Notes: generated by a model not told the origin, from the sequence alone. DNA of 64,000 nucleotides from Flavobacterium suaedae (GCF_014642915.1 NZ_BMJE01000004.1:352697-416696), one strand, 5' to 3'; counted from the first letter of the stretch, positions 54,737 to 63,806 are shown. Numbers and translations are program-made.

Positions 54737-55957
54737 ATGGTTTTAGAAATGAAAGTTCCCTCGCCAGGGGAATCGATTACAGAAGTTGAAATAGCAACTT
54801 GGTTGGTGGAAGATGGTGATTATGTAGAGAAAGATCAGGCAATTGCTGAAGTTGATTCAGACAAAGCTACACTAGAGCTTCCTGCAGAAGCTTCGGGAAT
54901 TATTACACTAAAGGCAGAAGAAGGAGATGCTGTGGCAGTAGGGCAGGTTGTTTGTCTTATAGATACTGATGCTGAAAAACCGGAAGGCGGAGCAAAGGAA
55001 GAGAAAAAGGAAGCACCGAAAGCTGAAGAAAAGAAAGAAGAGCCTAAAAAAGAAGCACCTAAGCAGGAAGAAAAAACCTATGCTACAGGAACAGCTTCTC
55101 CGGCAGCAAAAAAGATACTTGACGAGAAAAATATAGATCCTTCTACTGTCAAAGGTACAGGTAAGGATGGAAGAATAACTAAAGACGATGCTGTAAATGC
55201 TAAAGCATCTATGGGTACACCTACCGGTGGTAACCGTGGTTCTGAACGCAAAAAGCTGTCTATGCTTCGCAGAAAAGTAGCAGAAAGACTTGTTTCGGCT
55301 AAAAACGAAACAGCTATGCTTACTACTTTTAATGAAGTAAACATGACGCCAATTAACAAACTGAGAAGTGAATATAAAGAGGCGTTTAAATCGAAACATG
55401 GTGTTAGCCTTGGTTTCATGTCATTCTTTACGAAAGCGGTAGTCAGAGCATTACAGCTTTACCCTGATGTAAACTCTATGATTGACGGAGATTATAAAAT
55501 AACATACGATTTCTGCGATATTTCAGTAGCAGTATCAGGACCTAAAGGTTTAATGGTTCCTGTAGTACGTAATGCAGAAAACTTAACCTTCCGTGGTATA
55601 GAAAACGAAATTAAACGTTTAGCTATTCGTGCTCGTGAAGGGCAAATTACTGTTGATGATATGACAGGTGGTACATTTACCATATCTAACGGTGGTGTAT
55701 TTGGCAGTATGCTTTCTACTCCTATTATAAACCCTCCACAGTCTGGTATATTAGGTATGCACAATATTATTGAGCGCCCAATAGCTGTAGATGGTAAAGT
55801 AGAGATACACCCAATGATGTATGTAGCATTATCTTACGACCACAGAATTATTGATGGTCGTGAGTCAGTTGGTTTCCTTGTAGCTATTAAAGAAGCACTT
55901 GAAAGCCCAATGGAGCTACTTATGGATAACGATCCTAAAAAAGCATTAGAGCTTTAA
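54737..55957 (+). CDS. sucB: Dihydrolipoamide succinyltransferase E2 component
   Basis: The 406-residue protein has three parts. The lipoyl domain (1-75) has the lipoylated Lys K43 ([10 protein letters not shown]). A Lys/Glu-rich flexible linker (about 82-118) is followed by the E3-binding domain (about 120-155, [20 protein letters not shown]). The catalytic domain ends with HRIIDG (H369, D373). It transfers the succinyl group to CoA and forms the core of the complex. It starts 56 nt after sucA and ends before a strong terminator, so the operon is sucA-sucB only. Confidence 0.96.
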   Translation: MVLEMKVPSPGESITEVEIATWLVEDGDYVEKDQAIAEVDSDKATLELPAEASGIITLKAEEGDAVAVGQVVCLIDTDAEKPEGGAKEEKKEAPKAEEKKEEPKKEAPKQEEKTYATGTASPAAKKILDEKNIDPSTVKGTGKDGRITKDDAVNAKASMGTPTGGNRGSERKKLSMLRRKVAERLVSAKNETAMLTTFNEVNMTPINKLRSEYKEAFKSKHGVSLGFMSFFTKAVVRALQLYPDVNSMIDGDYKITYDFCDISVAVSGPKGLMVPVVRNAENLTFRGIENEIKRLAIRAREGQITVDDMTGGTFTISNGGVFGSMLSTPIINPPQSGILGMHNIIERPIAVDGKVEIHPMMYVALSYDHRIIDGRESVGFLVAIKEALESPMELLMDNDPKKALEL

Positions 55958-55976
55958 TAAAAAGTCAGTATAAAAT

Positions 55977-56006
55977 AAAAATCCCGCTCATTGAGCGGGA
56001 TTTTTA
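55977..56006. terminator. Terminator after sucB, also facing the lipoprotein gene
   Basis: AAAAATCCCGCTCA and TGAGCGGGATTTTT form a perfect 14-bp stem between convergent sucB and the lipoprotein gene ending at 56024. It can work in both directions. Confidence 0.88.
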
Positions 56007-56023
56007 TTTTATAGAATCAATGT

Positions 56024-56527
56024 TTATTGCTGTAATAAATCTTCTATATAAATATCAAAACTTCCTTCTGTAAAAGTTTTGTATTGACTTTCACTTCCAT
56101 TTGTACTAGCTTCTAATATACCTGTAAAATTTCCTTTGATTCTTTCATCAGTAAATATTTCGGTTTCATAATCGTATGTAGAAGCAGCTCCTCCATGTTC
56201 ATAATAAAGCCCTGCGTATTCATAGTATATTTGTAAGTAGTTTTCTTCCACTGTTTCTATAGAGTTGTTATTTTCCTCGTCTATATCTAATGCAAAACCA
56301 AGCTTTTCTGTTATATCATTTCCGTTCTGACCGATTATTTCTAAATAGTTATACCCAAAGTCACTATTAATTTCTACACTTATATTATTTAATGTTTTTT
56401 GAACGCCATCAACTTTGTATTTAATATAAGATCCAGAAGTAGTTGTCTCTGAAGAATCATCACTTGAACATGATGTAGTAGTTAGAGACAATACTGTAAC
56501 TGTTAGTAGTAAGAAAATTTTTTTCAT
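56024..56527 (-). CDS. Lipoprotein of a tandem three-member family (copy 3 in transcription order)
   Basis: The 167-residue protein starts at ATG 56527; an open frame upstream to 56578 lacks a signal. The signal peptide ends with lipobox C20 (TTTSC) followed by SSDDSS, matching a surface-export signal. The mature part begins GSYIKYKVDGVQKTL and ends FTEGSFDIYIEDLLQQ, a beta-rich pattern shared with the copy at 57110-57583. It binds or does nothing recognisable. Its start is 14 nt after the stop of the middle copy. Confidence 0.75.
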   Translation of the reverse strand: MKKIFLLLTVTVLSLTTTSCSSDDSSETTTSGSYIKYKVDGVQKTLNNISVEINSDFGYNYLEIIGQNGNDITEKLGFALDIDEENNNSIETVEENYLQIYYEYAGLYYEHGGAASTYDYETEIFTDERIKGNFTGILEASTNGSESQYKTFTEGSFDIYIEDLLQQ

Positions 56528-56540
56528 TTGTAATTTATTA

Positions 56541-57029
56541 TTATCTGTTAATATTAAATGTACCTTCTGTAATTTCAAGTAAGATTAAGCCTGCTTCTTG
56601 CTCATATCTTGATAAGGTTCCTGAAAAAGTTCCTGATAGTTTTTCGCTATTATTTTCTGTAATAGTTTGGTCTATTTGTATTGCTTCTTCATTATTAAAT
56701 CCTCCTTCTTCATAGACTTTGTTGGCATCATAATATCTCCATTCAGTATCTACCTCTGCGCCTCCTGTTTCATCTTGGTATAGTTGAAATGTTATAAATT
56801 CATTTGCTTCATTGTTTTCCGATGCTATTATAGTTAATAATACTTCACTATCAATATTCTCAGTGTTAACAACGATATGCTCAAATGTTTTTTGTATACC
56901 GTTAATTTTAAATGATACAGTTTCTTCATTGTTGCCTCCATTATTAGTAGGTGCTGAATCGTCATCAGAGCATGATGTGATAGAAAGTGATAATACCGTA
57001 ACTGTTAGTAATAAGAAAATTTTTTTCAT
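56541..57029 (-). CDS. Lipoprotein of a tandem three-member family (copy 2)
   Basis: The 162-residue protein has the same signal peptide as the other two copies (MKKIFLLLTVTVLSL) with lipobox C20 followed by SDDDS. The mature sequence is diverged, but the positions VSFKINGIQKTF and ITEGTFNI align with the other members. Its upstream region (to 57075) is nearly the same as that of copy 1, evidence of tandem duplication. Function unknown. Confidence 0.75.
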   Translation of the reverse strand: MKKIFLLLTVTVLSLSITSCSDDDSAPTNNGGNNEETVSFKINGIQKTFEHIVVNTENIDSEVLLTIIASENNEANEFITFQLYQDETGGAEVDTEWRYYDANKVYEEGGFNNEEAIQIDQTITENNSEKLSGTFSGTLSRYEQEAGLILLEITEGTFNINR

Positions 57030-57075
57030 TTTGTAATTTGTTTTTAATTGTTAGTTATGAACTTTCGTTGCAATA
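56968..57075. repeat. Duplicated segment, 5' end and upstream region of lipoprotein copy 2
   Basis: These 108 nt match 57521-57630 with only scattered differences, including more than 40 nt of non-coding sequence above the start codon. The match covers the signal-peptide codons and the leader region, so the duplication included the promoter side. Confidence 0.75.
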
Positions 57076-57109
57076 CCATGACTTATTTTTATAAAGTATC
57101 AATTATTTG

Positions 57110-57583
57110 TTATTGCAGTAAAGCATCAACATCAATATCAAAACTTCCTTCTGTAAAAGTTCTGTACTGCATTTCTTCGCCGTTGTAATTGCCTAAAACA
57201 CCAGTAAAAACACCTTTAACTCTGTCCATTGTATACAATTCAGTTTCATAATTAAAACTGGTATTAGCACCTGCAAAATAATATACTGCATCACCTTCAT
57301 AATAGCTAAAATAAAGCTCCTCTAAAGAGTTATCATCTTCATTTACGTTTATCTCTATTTCCACTATTTCAGAGATATTATTACCATTTTGTGCAGTGAT
57401 AATTATAGCGCTATAATCATTTGGTTCCTCAATAGATATATTTGTGAAGTTTTTCTGTACACCATCTACTTTAAATTTTACATACGACCCTGAAGCTGTT
57501 GATCCAGAATCATCATCGCCAGAGCATGATGTAATAGAAAGCGATAATACCGTAACCGTTAGTAATAAAAAAAATTTTTTCAT
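57110..57583 (-). CDS. Lipoprotein of a tandem three-member family (copy 1)
   Basis: The 157-residue protein has lipobox C20 followed by SGDDDS and a mature part (GSYVKFKVDGVQKNF ... FTEGSFDIDVDALLQ) close to copy 3. All three are probably anchored on the cell surface. The first position in the row suggests copies 2 and 3 arose after it or with it; the order of events is not clear. Confidence 0.75.
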   Translation of the reverse strand: MKKFFLLLTVTVLSLSITSCSGDDDSGSTASGSYVKFKVDGVQKNFTNISIEEPNDYSAIIITAQNGNNISEIVEIEINVNEDDNSLEELYFSYYEGDAVYYFAGANTSFNYETELYTMDRVKGVFTGVLGNYNGEEMQYRTFTEGSFDIDVDALLQ

Positions 57584-57630
57584 TTTGTAATTTGTTTTTA
57601 ATTGTTAGTTATGAATTTTCAGCTGCAATA
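57521..57630. repeat. Duplicated segment, 5' end and upstream region of lipoprotein copy 1
   Basis: This is the partner of 56968-57075. The shared part ends near a GCAATA in both copies, about 45 nt above the start codon. Confidence 0.75.
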
Positions 57631-57681
57631 ATATGGATTTTTTTTAGATAAATGGAAATAGAAATTTATCAATAATGCATA

Positions 57682-57707
57682 AAAAACCCTGCATATGCAG
57701 GGTTTTT
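57682..57707 (-). terminator. Terminator of the 340-residue lipoprotein gene
   Basis: AAAAACCCTGCAT and ATGCAGGGTTTTT make a perfect 26-nt palindrome, ending 20 nt past the stop codon at 57728. The sequence can fold on both strands. Confidence 0.8.
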
Positions 57708-57727
57708 ATAGTAAAGCAGTTTGTATA

Positions 57728-58750
57728 TTAAAGGTTGTTTAGTACGTTAATAAGTGCAGGGTCTGTTACTACATTAAGATCAGAATATGTGAACACTACA
57801 ACATCATAGCCTGTAACAGTTAATTGTTGTACTCCTAAAATCCAGTTTCCTCCTTGTGAGGAAACAAATATTACATTGAACTGTGCACCTACAGGTATAT
57901 TATCGTATGGGTCATCAAAAAGTTGTATACCGTAGTTAAAGTCATTAAAGCCTACAAGCATATTAATTTGTCCTTGGTATGATAGGTATACCATTGAGTT
58001 AGTGTCATTAAACCCTTGTGGTGCATCTACAAATATTCCTGTAAGTTCATCATAACCATCCAAAGCTTCCAGCTTATCAATGTTACACCACCCGAAGCTT
58101 AGCATTTCCATTATATATTTACCATCTTCAACAGGAACACGTGTGTCTTCTCCTCCTTCATCCGTATCTTTTTCCCAAACTACATCACCATCCTCGTCTT
58201 CTTCACCAGTCCAAACAATCATGTCTTCAGTATCTTCACCTTCTCCCCCTGTCAGTTCGGTAGGAACTTCCAGTCTGTAACGAACGCCGTCATCTATATC
58301 TTGCCCTTCCGGTGTTGTCAGGTTTACAAAAAACTCACCTCCTGTAATAAGGGGTGCTAGTTGCGATTCCGGGTTAGCTTCACCTTCAGGAACTCCTAAA
58401 GTAGGCATGCCGGTAGCGACCATATCACCTATACCGAAAATTTCTATAAACTCTACATTTACAGTACCGCTATATGGCGCTCCATTAACAGTTAGGTTAC
58501 TGGTTTCAAAAATTAGATCTACACCTTTTTCAGATTTAAATTTAACAGCCTCTCCTCCTGTCCTAAATCGGAAATACTGCTTTAAGTTATTTCTGTTGTT
58601 TTGTTCCAAAGCATATAGACCATCTTCTTGAGATTCTGCTGCTTTTTGCAGTAATGAATTGTCGTTTTCTGTTACGGTTTTGTCTTCACTGCTACATGCA
58701 GTAAATACTAAAGCTGCAACGGCAACTTTAAAAAATGTACTTGTTTTCAT
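57728..58750 (-). CDS. Lipoprotein, paralogue of the next one, unknown function
   Basis: The 340-residue protein has lipobox C19 (VFTACSS) with an ED pair after it. The mature part contains stretches shared with the upstream paralogue: LITGGEFFVNLTTPEGQDIDDG, PTELTGG, an acidic loop with many Glu and Asp (170-205), and FGWCNIDKLEAL. The pattern is beta-rich and Ig- or carbohydrate-module-like, but no family is certain. It has its own terminator and a leader above 58750. Confidence 0.75.
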   Translation of the reverse strand: MKTSTFFKVAVAALVFTACSSEDKTVTENDNSLLQKAAESQEDGLYALEQNNRNNLKQYFRFRTGGEAVKFKSEKGVDLIFETSNLTVNGAPYSGTVNVEFIEIFGIGDMVATGMPTLGVPEGEANPESQLAPLITGGEFFVNLTTPEGQDIDDGVRYRLEVPTELTGGEGEDTEDMIVWTGEEDEDGDVVWEKDTDEGGEDTRVPVEDGKYIMEMLSFGWCNIDKLEALDGYDELTGIFVDAPQGFNDTNSMVYLSYQGQINMLVGFNDFNYGIQLFDDPYDNIPVGAQFNVIFVSSQGGNWILGVQQLTVTGYDVVVFTYSDLNVVTDPALINVLNNL

Positions 58751-58786
58751 AATTTATTTATTTGGATTGAAATTTGTTTTTTTAAT

Positions 58787-58815
58787 AAAACTCCTTGCAG
58801 TGCACAAGGAGTTTT
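58787..58815 (-). terminator. Terminator of the 339-residue lipoprotein gene
   Basis: AAAACTCCTTG (58787-58797) pairs with CAAGGAGTTTT (58805-58815), an 11-bp stem with a 7-nt loop, about 75 nt past the stop codon at 58891. Confidence 0.75.
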
Positions 58816-58890
58816 CAGATTAATTGCACTCCTACAAAAAATCCAATTTACCTAACTTAACATAGGTTCTTTATATATGATGAAAATTGA

Positions 58891-59910
58891 TTACGGAAGA
58901 GCATCTATTGCGTTTTCTACGTCAGCTTGAGAGCCTGTTACAATATCTCCTGCATCTACTACAATAATATCATTTGGAGCAAATGTTACCGGTATTATTG
59001 CATATTCCCATTGTGAGGTTGTTCCTGATACAAAAACAATGTAACCGTCTAAACCAACAGGTACTTGCCCATAATGTTCGCTGAATAGTTCTGTTGAGGC
59101 ATCATAAGTATCTAGCGGAGCTAATATATTCTGCTCTCCTACTGTTGCTAAATAAACGCTACAATTGGTATCGTCATAACCGGCAGGAACATCAACCTGA
59201 ATAGTTGTTGTAGCGCCTGAATAGTCCCAAAAACGGTCTATGTTAGACCACCCAAACTCATCAGGGTTAAATAAGTAATAGCCTTGCTCACCTGTGCCAA
59301 GAGGTTCAGCATCTTCTTCCTCTTCCCAGGCTACATCGCCATTCTCTCTCTCTATTCCGTCCCAGGCAGTCATTACATCTCCTGGACCTCCTGTTAAATC
59401 AGCCGGTACAGTAAGTGTAATATCTGCACCATTATCAAGTTGCTCTCCATCAACAGTAGTTATATTGATAAAGAATTCTCCTCCTGTAACAAGTGGCTCT
59501 AAGTCTGTGCCTTCTATTTCATCAGTTTGCTCGTCTGAGATGCCCATAGTAGTTTTATTTGCAATAGCCATGCTACTTCTTTTAAATATTTCTACATATT
59601 CAAGTATTACATCGCCTTGCACTCTCTCTCCGCCTATGGTAAGGCTACTGGTGCTTATTTCTATGCGTACTCCGTTTTCTGTTTCAAGTCGTACATCATC
59701 TCTGTCTGCACTAAATTCAAAATGTTGCGTCATTTCTTTTAATGCTTCACCCTGAAGTTTCATGATGTCGTAATTGTAATTGTCGTCCGGTTCAGCAGCT
59801 CTATAACTACTTTTAAGGTTAGAATTGTTGGTTTCGGAATCTTGTTCTTTGCTACAGGCAATAAAGAGTAGTGCCACAAATGTAGCTTTTAGTAGTAATT
59901 TAGTTTTCAT
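58891..59910 (-). CDS. Lipoprotein, paralogue of the previous one, unknown function
   Basis: The 339-residue protein has lipobox C19 (LFIACSK) followed by EQDSE. It matches the 57728-58750 protein over most of its length: LVTGGEFFINITTVDGEQLDNG, PADLTGG, an acidic loop, and FGWSNIDRFWD. Each copy has its own terminator and leader, so they are separate units after an older duplication. It probably sits in the outer membrane. Function unknown. Confidence 0.75.
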   Translation of the reverse strand: MKTKLLLKATFVALLFIACSKEQDSETNNSNLKSSYRAAEPDDNYNYDIMKLQGEALKEMTQHFEFSADRDDVRLETENGVRIEISTSSLTIGGERVQGDVILEYVEIFKRSSMAIANKTTMGISDEQTDEIEGTDLEPLVTGGEFFINITTVDGEQLDNGADITLTVPADLTGGPGDVMTAWDGIERENGDVAWEEEEDAEPLGTGEQGYYLFNPDEFGWSNIDRFWDYSGATTTIQVDVPAGYDDTNCSVYLATVGEQNILAPLDTYDASTELFSEHYGQVPVGLDGYIVFVSGTTSQWEYAIIPVTFAPNDIIVVDAGDIVTGSQADVENAIDALP

Positions 59911-60119
59911 AATTTTTATTTAGTTGGATAGATTAAAAATTATAACAACACATTGCCGGCATTAGTTATTATTTCGAGTAAAATTATGAAAATATAAATA
60001 TTAACCAATTAAAAAATGTTTTTTATTAGGTAAAAAGCATTTTTTTATGTTAAAAAGTGATTTTTGTTTAAAAAATTGTAATGCGATGTTTACAAAATAA
60101 ATGTTAATGCCGGTTTTTG

Positions 60120-60563
60120 CTATAACTGTTTTAAATAGAAACACTTATTACTATAATCTATTATAGCTTCACCTTCCAGTAAAATATCTGCCCCTATAAT
60201 ACCATGTACAGGTTTTGCTTTATATTGTTGTAAGGCTTCGTTAACGTGCGACATATCAAAAATTACAAGTCCGAAATCTTTACTTTTCCACCTGCCTAAT
60301 TTTAAACTGTTCTCAACAGATGTTTGTGTAAGCATCCCTAAGCCTCCTGCCCCTGCTGCTTTGGTTTCTGAATCGGCAGCTAAAAGCCCGAAATGTTCAA
60401 TGCATTCAAAACCAACACAACTGCTGGATGCTCCGGTATCCAGTATAAAATTACCCTCTACATCGTTAATCTTACCTTTTATTAATAAGTGCTGTGTTTT
60501 AGATATTTTAAACTTTATACGCTTGTAGCCTTCTTCCTTTAGTATGTTGTATAGGTTTTCCAT
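60120..60563 (-). CDS. Retropepsin-like aspartyl protease (clan AA), single domain
   Basis: This 147-residue protein has the catalytic motif ILDTGAS (D42, T43, G44) of single-domain retropepsin-like proteases. A C-terminal part, HGIIGADILLEGEAIIDY, corresponds to the second conserved turn. Such proteins act as dimers. No signal peptide or membrane helix is present, so it is likely cytoplasmic. The target is unknown. It is divergent from the TatD gene. A perfect -7 box TATTTTTG lies above it on the reverse strand (60585-60592). Confidence 0.82.
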   Translation of the reverse strand: MENLYNILKEEGYKRIKFKISKTQHLLIKGKINDVEGNFILDTGASSSCVGFECIEHFGLLAADSETKAAGAGGLGMLTQTSVENSLKLGRWKSKDFGLVIFDMSHVNEALQQYKAKPVHGIIGADILLEGEAIIDYSNKCFYLKQL

Positions 60564-60584
60564 TCGGTTTGTTTAAGTTGTCAC

Positions 60585-60592
60585 CAAAAATA
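60585..60592 (-). promoter_or_regulatory. -7 promoter element of the aspartyl protease gene
   Basis: TATTTTTG on the reverse strand is a perfect -7 match, 21 nt before the start codon. No -33 partner is clear. Confidence 0.45.
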
Positions 60593-60635
60593 ATTTAAAA
60601 TAATGTATTAATAGCATAAAGCATTTTCATCTTTG

Positions 60636-60643
60636 TAATTTTG
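60636..60643 (+). promoter_or_regulatory. -7 promoter element of the TatD gene
   Basis: TAATTTTG is a perfect -7 match, 19 nt before the start codon at 60663. Confidence 0.5.
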
Positions 60644-60662
60644 CGCCACAAAGTATTTAACC

Positions 60663-61430
60663 ATGATGTTTATAGATACACATACACATTTATATAGCGA
60701 AGAGTTTAAAGAAGACAGGGAAGAAGTTATACAAAGGGCGCTTGAAAGAGGAGTAAAGCACATGGTGCTGCCTGCTATAGACTCTGAATATACAAAGGGG
60801 ATGTATGAACTTGAAGCAAAATATCCTGAAAATATCCACTTAATGATGGGGCTACACCCAACGCATGTAAAGGAAAATTATAAAGAAGAGTTAGCTTTTG
60901 TAGAGCAGGAATTTTCTAAAAGAGATTTTGCAGCAGTGGGGGAAATAGGGATAGACCTGTATTGGGATAAAACTTATTTAAAACAACAACAAGAGGCTTT
61001 TCAATATCAAATACAATTAGCAAAAAAACGTAACCTGCCTATTAATATTCACTGCCGTGATGCGTTTGATGAAGTGTTTGAAATTTTAGAAGCAGAAAAG
61101 GGGCAAGAACTATATGGCGTTTTTCATTGTTTTACGGGGACTTATGAACACGCGAAGCAGGCTATAGCTTGTGGAATGAAGTTGGGTATTGGAGGGGTTG
61201 CTACCTTTAAGAACGGAAAGATAGATAAGTTTTTAAATGAAATTGAGATACAACACATTGTCTTAGAGACAGATGCTCCTTACCTTTCGCCTGTGCCTTA
61301 TAGAGGTAAGCGAAATGAAAGCAGTTACGTAGTACTTGTAGCGGAAAAACTGGCAGAAATATATAATTTACCAGTTGAAGAAATAGCACTTAAAACATCT
61401 GAAAATGCTAAGACTGTTTTTGGTATTTAA
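60663..61430 (+). CDS. TatD-family metal-dependent DNase
   Basis: The 255-residue protein shows all TatD motifs in order: the metal-binding FIDTHTHL at the start (H7, H9), GLHPTHV, EIGIDLYWD, INIHCRD, HCFTGT and ETDAPYLSP. The family members are 3'-5' exonucleases on single-stranded DNA or have D-amino-acyl-tRNA deacylase activity. The usual length is 255-265. It is followed by the acyltransferase gene after 68 nt on the same strand. Confidence 0.93.
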   Translation: MMFIDTHTHLYSEEFKEDREEVIQRALERGVKHMVLPAIDSEYTKGMYELEAKYPENIHLMMGLHPTHVKENYKEELAFVEQEFSKRDFAAVGEIGIDLYWDKTYLKQQQEAFQYQIQLAKKRNLPINIHCRDAFDEVFEILEAEKGQELYGVFHCFTGTYEHAKQAIACGMKLGIGGVATFKNGKIDKFLNEIEIQHIVLETDAPYLSPVPYRGKRNESSYVVLVAEKLAEIYNLPVEEIALKTSENAKTVFGI

Positions 61431-61498
61431 CAGAGAATTTCGATTAAATTCGCAAAAATTTTGTTCATTTGTGCAATTATTTTAACTAAACGAAGTGC

Positions 61499-62635
61499 AT
61501 GTCTAAATTTGACCAGATAAGACCTTTTTATGATAGTGAGGTAAATGAGGCTATATGCAGTGCTTTACATCACCCTATGATGAAAGCACTTATGAGTTTT
61601 GCATTTCCTGAAGATGAAAATGGTGAGTGGAAAAAGCAGCTGGCAAAGACGTATTCTATTCGTGATTTCCAAATAAAGTTTATATACCCCGCAGTACAAA
61701 AAGTATTGGAAAAAAGCTCTGAGGGGCTAACAACTTCAGGTTTTGAAAAACTTGAAAAGCATACACCCTACTTATTTATATCAAATCACAGAGATATTAT
61801 ACTGGATACATCTTTATTAAATGTATCATTATACGATCACGGTTTGGTTATGACAGCTTCAGCAATAGGAGATAATTTAGTACAGAAATCGTTTTTACAT
61901 ACATTATCCAGATTAAACCGTAACTTTTTAGTGCAACGTGGTTTACCGCCAAGAGAACTTTTAGAAAGTTCACGATTAATGTCAGAGTATGTAAATCAAC
62001 TTATTCTGCATGAAAACCGTTCTGTTTGGATAGCACAGCGTGAAGGACGTACTAAAGACGGAAATGATGCAACACACCCGGGGGTACTGAAAATGCTGGC
62101 AATGGGAGCCGGAGATGAAAATATAATGTGCTATTTTAAAAATCTTAAAATAGTTCCTATATCCATATCGTATGAGTATGACCCTACCGATGTATTAAAG
62201 ATGCCAATGCTAATGGCACAGGCAAATGATGAGGTTTACGTTAAAGAACGCAATGAAGATTTTAATACCCTGCTTAGCGGTATAATGGGTCAAAAAAAAC
62301 GAATACATATTCATATAGGAGATGTACTTGAAAGTGAACTTGATGAGATAACAGAAAAGTTTGATAATCCTAATAAGCAAATTCAGGCATTAGCCCAAGT
62401 ATTGGATGATGCTATTTTAAGCTCATACAAGCTATGGCCTACCAACTTTATTGCTTATGATATGCTAAATGATAGCTCAGAGTTTGCAGATAAATACACA
62501 GCACAGGAGAAATCTCTTTTTGAGAGAAGACTGGAAATGCGTATAGATACAGAAAACAAGGTATTGCGTAAAGGAATACTGGATATGTATGCTAACCCTG
62601 TGGTAAATAAATTAAAATACAATAATGCAATCTAA
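61499..62635 (+). CDS. PlsC/PlsB-type acyltransferase
   Basis: The 378-residue protein has the lysophospholipid/glycerol-phosphate acyltransferase blocks: NHRDIILD (N96-D103), the FLVQRG region, REGRTKDG (181-188) as the substrate motif, and IVPISISYEY. In the first block the His and the likely Asp are five residues apart rather than the usual four (H97, D103), though D99 sits nearer. It would acylate glycerol-phosphate or lysophosphatidate in phospholipid synthesis. No membrane helix is obvious. The stop codon overlaps the asparaginase start by 11 nt. Confidence 0.85.
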   Translation: MSKFDQIRPFYDSEVNEAICSALHHPMMKALMSFAFPEDENGEWKKQLAKTYSIRDFQIKFIYPAVQKVLEKSSEGLTTSGFEKLEKHTPYLFISNHRDIILDTSLLNVSLYDHGLVMTASAIGDNLVQKSFLHTLSRLNRNFLVQRGLPPRELLESSRLMSEYVNQLILHENRSVWIAQREGRTKDGNDATHPGVLKMLAMGAGDENIMCYFKNLKIVPISISYEYDPTDVLKMPMLMAQANDEVYVKERNEDFNTLLSGIMGQKKRIHIHIGDVLESELDEITEKFDNPNKQIQALAQVLDDAILSSYKLWPTNFIAYDMLNDSSEFADKYTAQEKSLFERRLEMRIDTENKVLRKGILDMYANPVVNKLKYNNAI

Positions 62636-63656
62636 GTCCAATATTTTATTGCTATATACCGGCGGGACAATCGGTATGGTTAAAGATTTTGAAACAGGAG
62701 CACTAAAAGTTTTTAATTTTGACAAACTGTTACAAAACATCCCGGAGCTAAAACAACTGGATTGTAATATTGAAACCATTTCTTTTGACGATCCTATAGA
62801 CTCTTCAAATGTTACCCCGAAACAATGGGGAGATATTGCTACTGTTATAGAGGAAAACTACGATAAATTTGACGGTTTTGTTATTCTGCATGGTTCAGAT
62901 ACAATGTCGTATTCTGCATCGGCATTAAGTTTTATGCTGCAAAATCTTGAAAAACCTGTAGTATTTACAGGTTCTCAATTACCTATTGGCGATTTACGTA
63001 CTGATGCCAAAGAGAATTTAATTACTGCGGTACAAATAGCTTCTTTGCAGGAAAACAATAAGCCTGTAGTACAAGAAGTATGTTTGTATTTTGAATATAA
63101 GCTATACAGAGGAAACCGTACCACTAAAATAAGCGCAGAGCACTTTAATGCTTTTACCTCTCCCAACTATGCTCCTTTAGCAGAATCAGGAGTGTATTTA
63201 CGGGTAAGTAAAGAGTTACTTTATAATTCAGTAAAAAAACACAGTTTTAAGGTGGTTAAACAGTTTAACAGTAATGTAATAATACTTAAAATATTTCCTG
63301 GTTTAAGTGAGCAGGTGATAAGCTCAATTCTTACTATAAAAGGGCTTAAAGGAGTGGTTTTAGAGACTTATGGCGCCGGCAATGCACCCAGTACAACATC
63401 TTTTATAAACATTCTTAAAGAAGCTATTGCAAAAGGTGTTTATATTGTTAATGTAACACAATGTGCAGGAGGAGCGGTAAGTATGGGTAAATATGAAACC
63501 AGTACTTCCCTTAAAGAAATAGGAGTTATATCAGGTAAAGATATTACTACCGAAGCTGCTATAACAAAGCTAATGTATCTGTTGGGGCAAAATATCCCAT
63601 CAAAAGAATTTAAAAATTATTTTGAAAAATCTCTTTTTGGAGAAATGACAGATTAA
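62625..63656 (+). CDS. ansA: Type I L-asparaginase
   Basis: The 343-residue protein has the two asparaginase signatures: YTGGTIGM (T12-centred motif 1) and HGSDTMSYSASAL (89-101, with D92-T93), plus a conserved Lys in TDAKENL. It hydrolyses asparagine to aspartate and ammonia. No signal peptide is seen, so it is the cytoplasmic type. It begins inside the last codons of the acyltransferase gene (62625-62635), so translation is coupled. Confidence 0.94.
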   Translation: MQSKSNILLLYTGGTIGMVKDFETGALKVFNFDKLLQNIPELKQLDCNIETISFDDPIDSSNVTPKQWGDIATVIEENYDKFDGFVILHGSDTMSYSASALSFMLQNLEKPVVFTGSQLPIGDLRTDAKENLITAVQIASLQENNKPVVQEVCLYFEYKLYRGNRTTKISAEHFNAFTSPNYAPLAESGVYLRVSKELLYNSVKKHSFKVVKQFNSNVIILKIFPGLSEQVISSILTIKGLKGVVLETYGAGNAPSTTSFINILKEAIAKGVYIVNVTQCAGGAVSMGKYETSTSLKEIGVISGKDITTEAAITKLMYLLGQNIPSKEFKNYFEKSLFGEMTD

Positions 63657-63680
63657 TTTTTTTTAATTAGTTATATATTT

Positions 63681-63688
63681 TAATTTTG
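63681..63688 (+). promoter_or_regulatory. -7 promoter element of the tRNA-Ser gene
   Basis: TAATTTTG is a perfect -7 match, 16 nt before the tRNA. No clear -33 TTTG is seen. Confidence 0.45.
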
Positions 63689-63703
63689 CAGCCTTATATT
63701 TTT

Positions 63704-63791
63704 AGAGAGGTGGCCGAGTGGTCGAAGGCGCACGCCTGGAAAGTGTGTATGCTCCAAAAGGGCATCGAGGGTTCGAATCCCTTCCTCTCTG
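63704..63791 (+). tRNA. tRNA-Ser (anticodon GGA)
   Basis: The acceptor stem AGAGAGG (63704-63710) pairs with CCTCTCT (63784-63790), and G follows as the discriminator. The anticodon arm CACGC-CTGGAAA-GTGTG places GGA at 63738-63740, reading UCC and UCU. A long variable arm (TATGCTCC...) typical of class II tRNA-Ser and a T arm with GTTCGAATC follow. CCA is not encoded. Confidence 0.96.
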
Positions 63792-63806
63792 CATTAAAAT
63801 AACAAG

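Noticed and set aside
54908..55399. Antisense frame rich in Phe, Cys and Arg inside sucB
   Set aside because: It results from the Lys/Glu-rich linker read backwards; low-complexity shadow.
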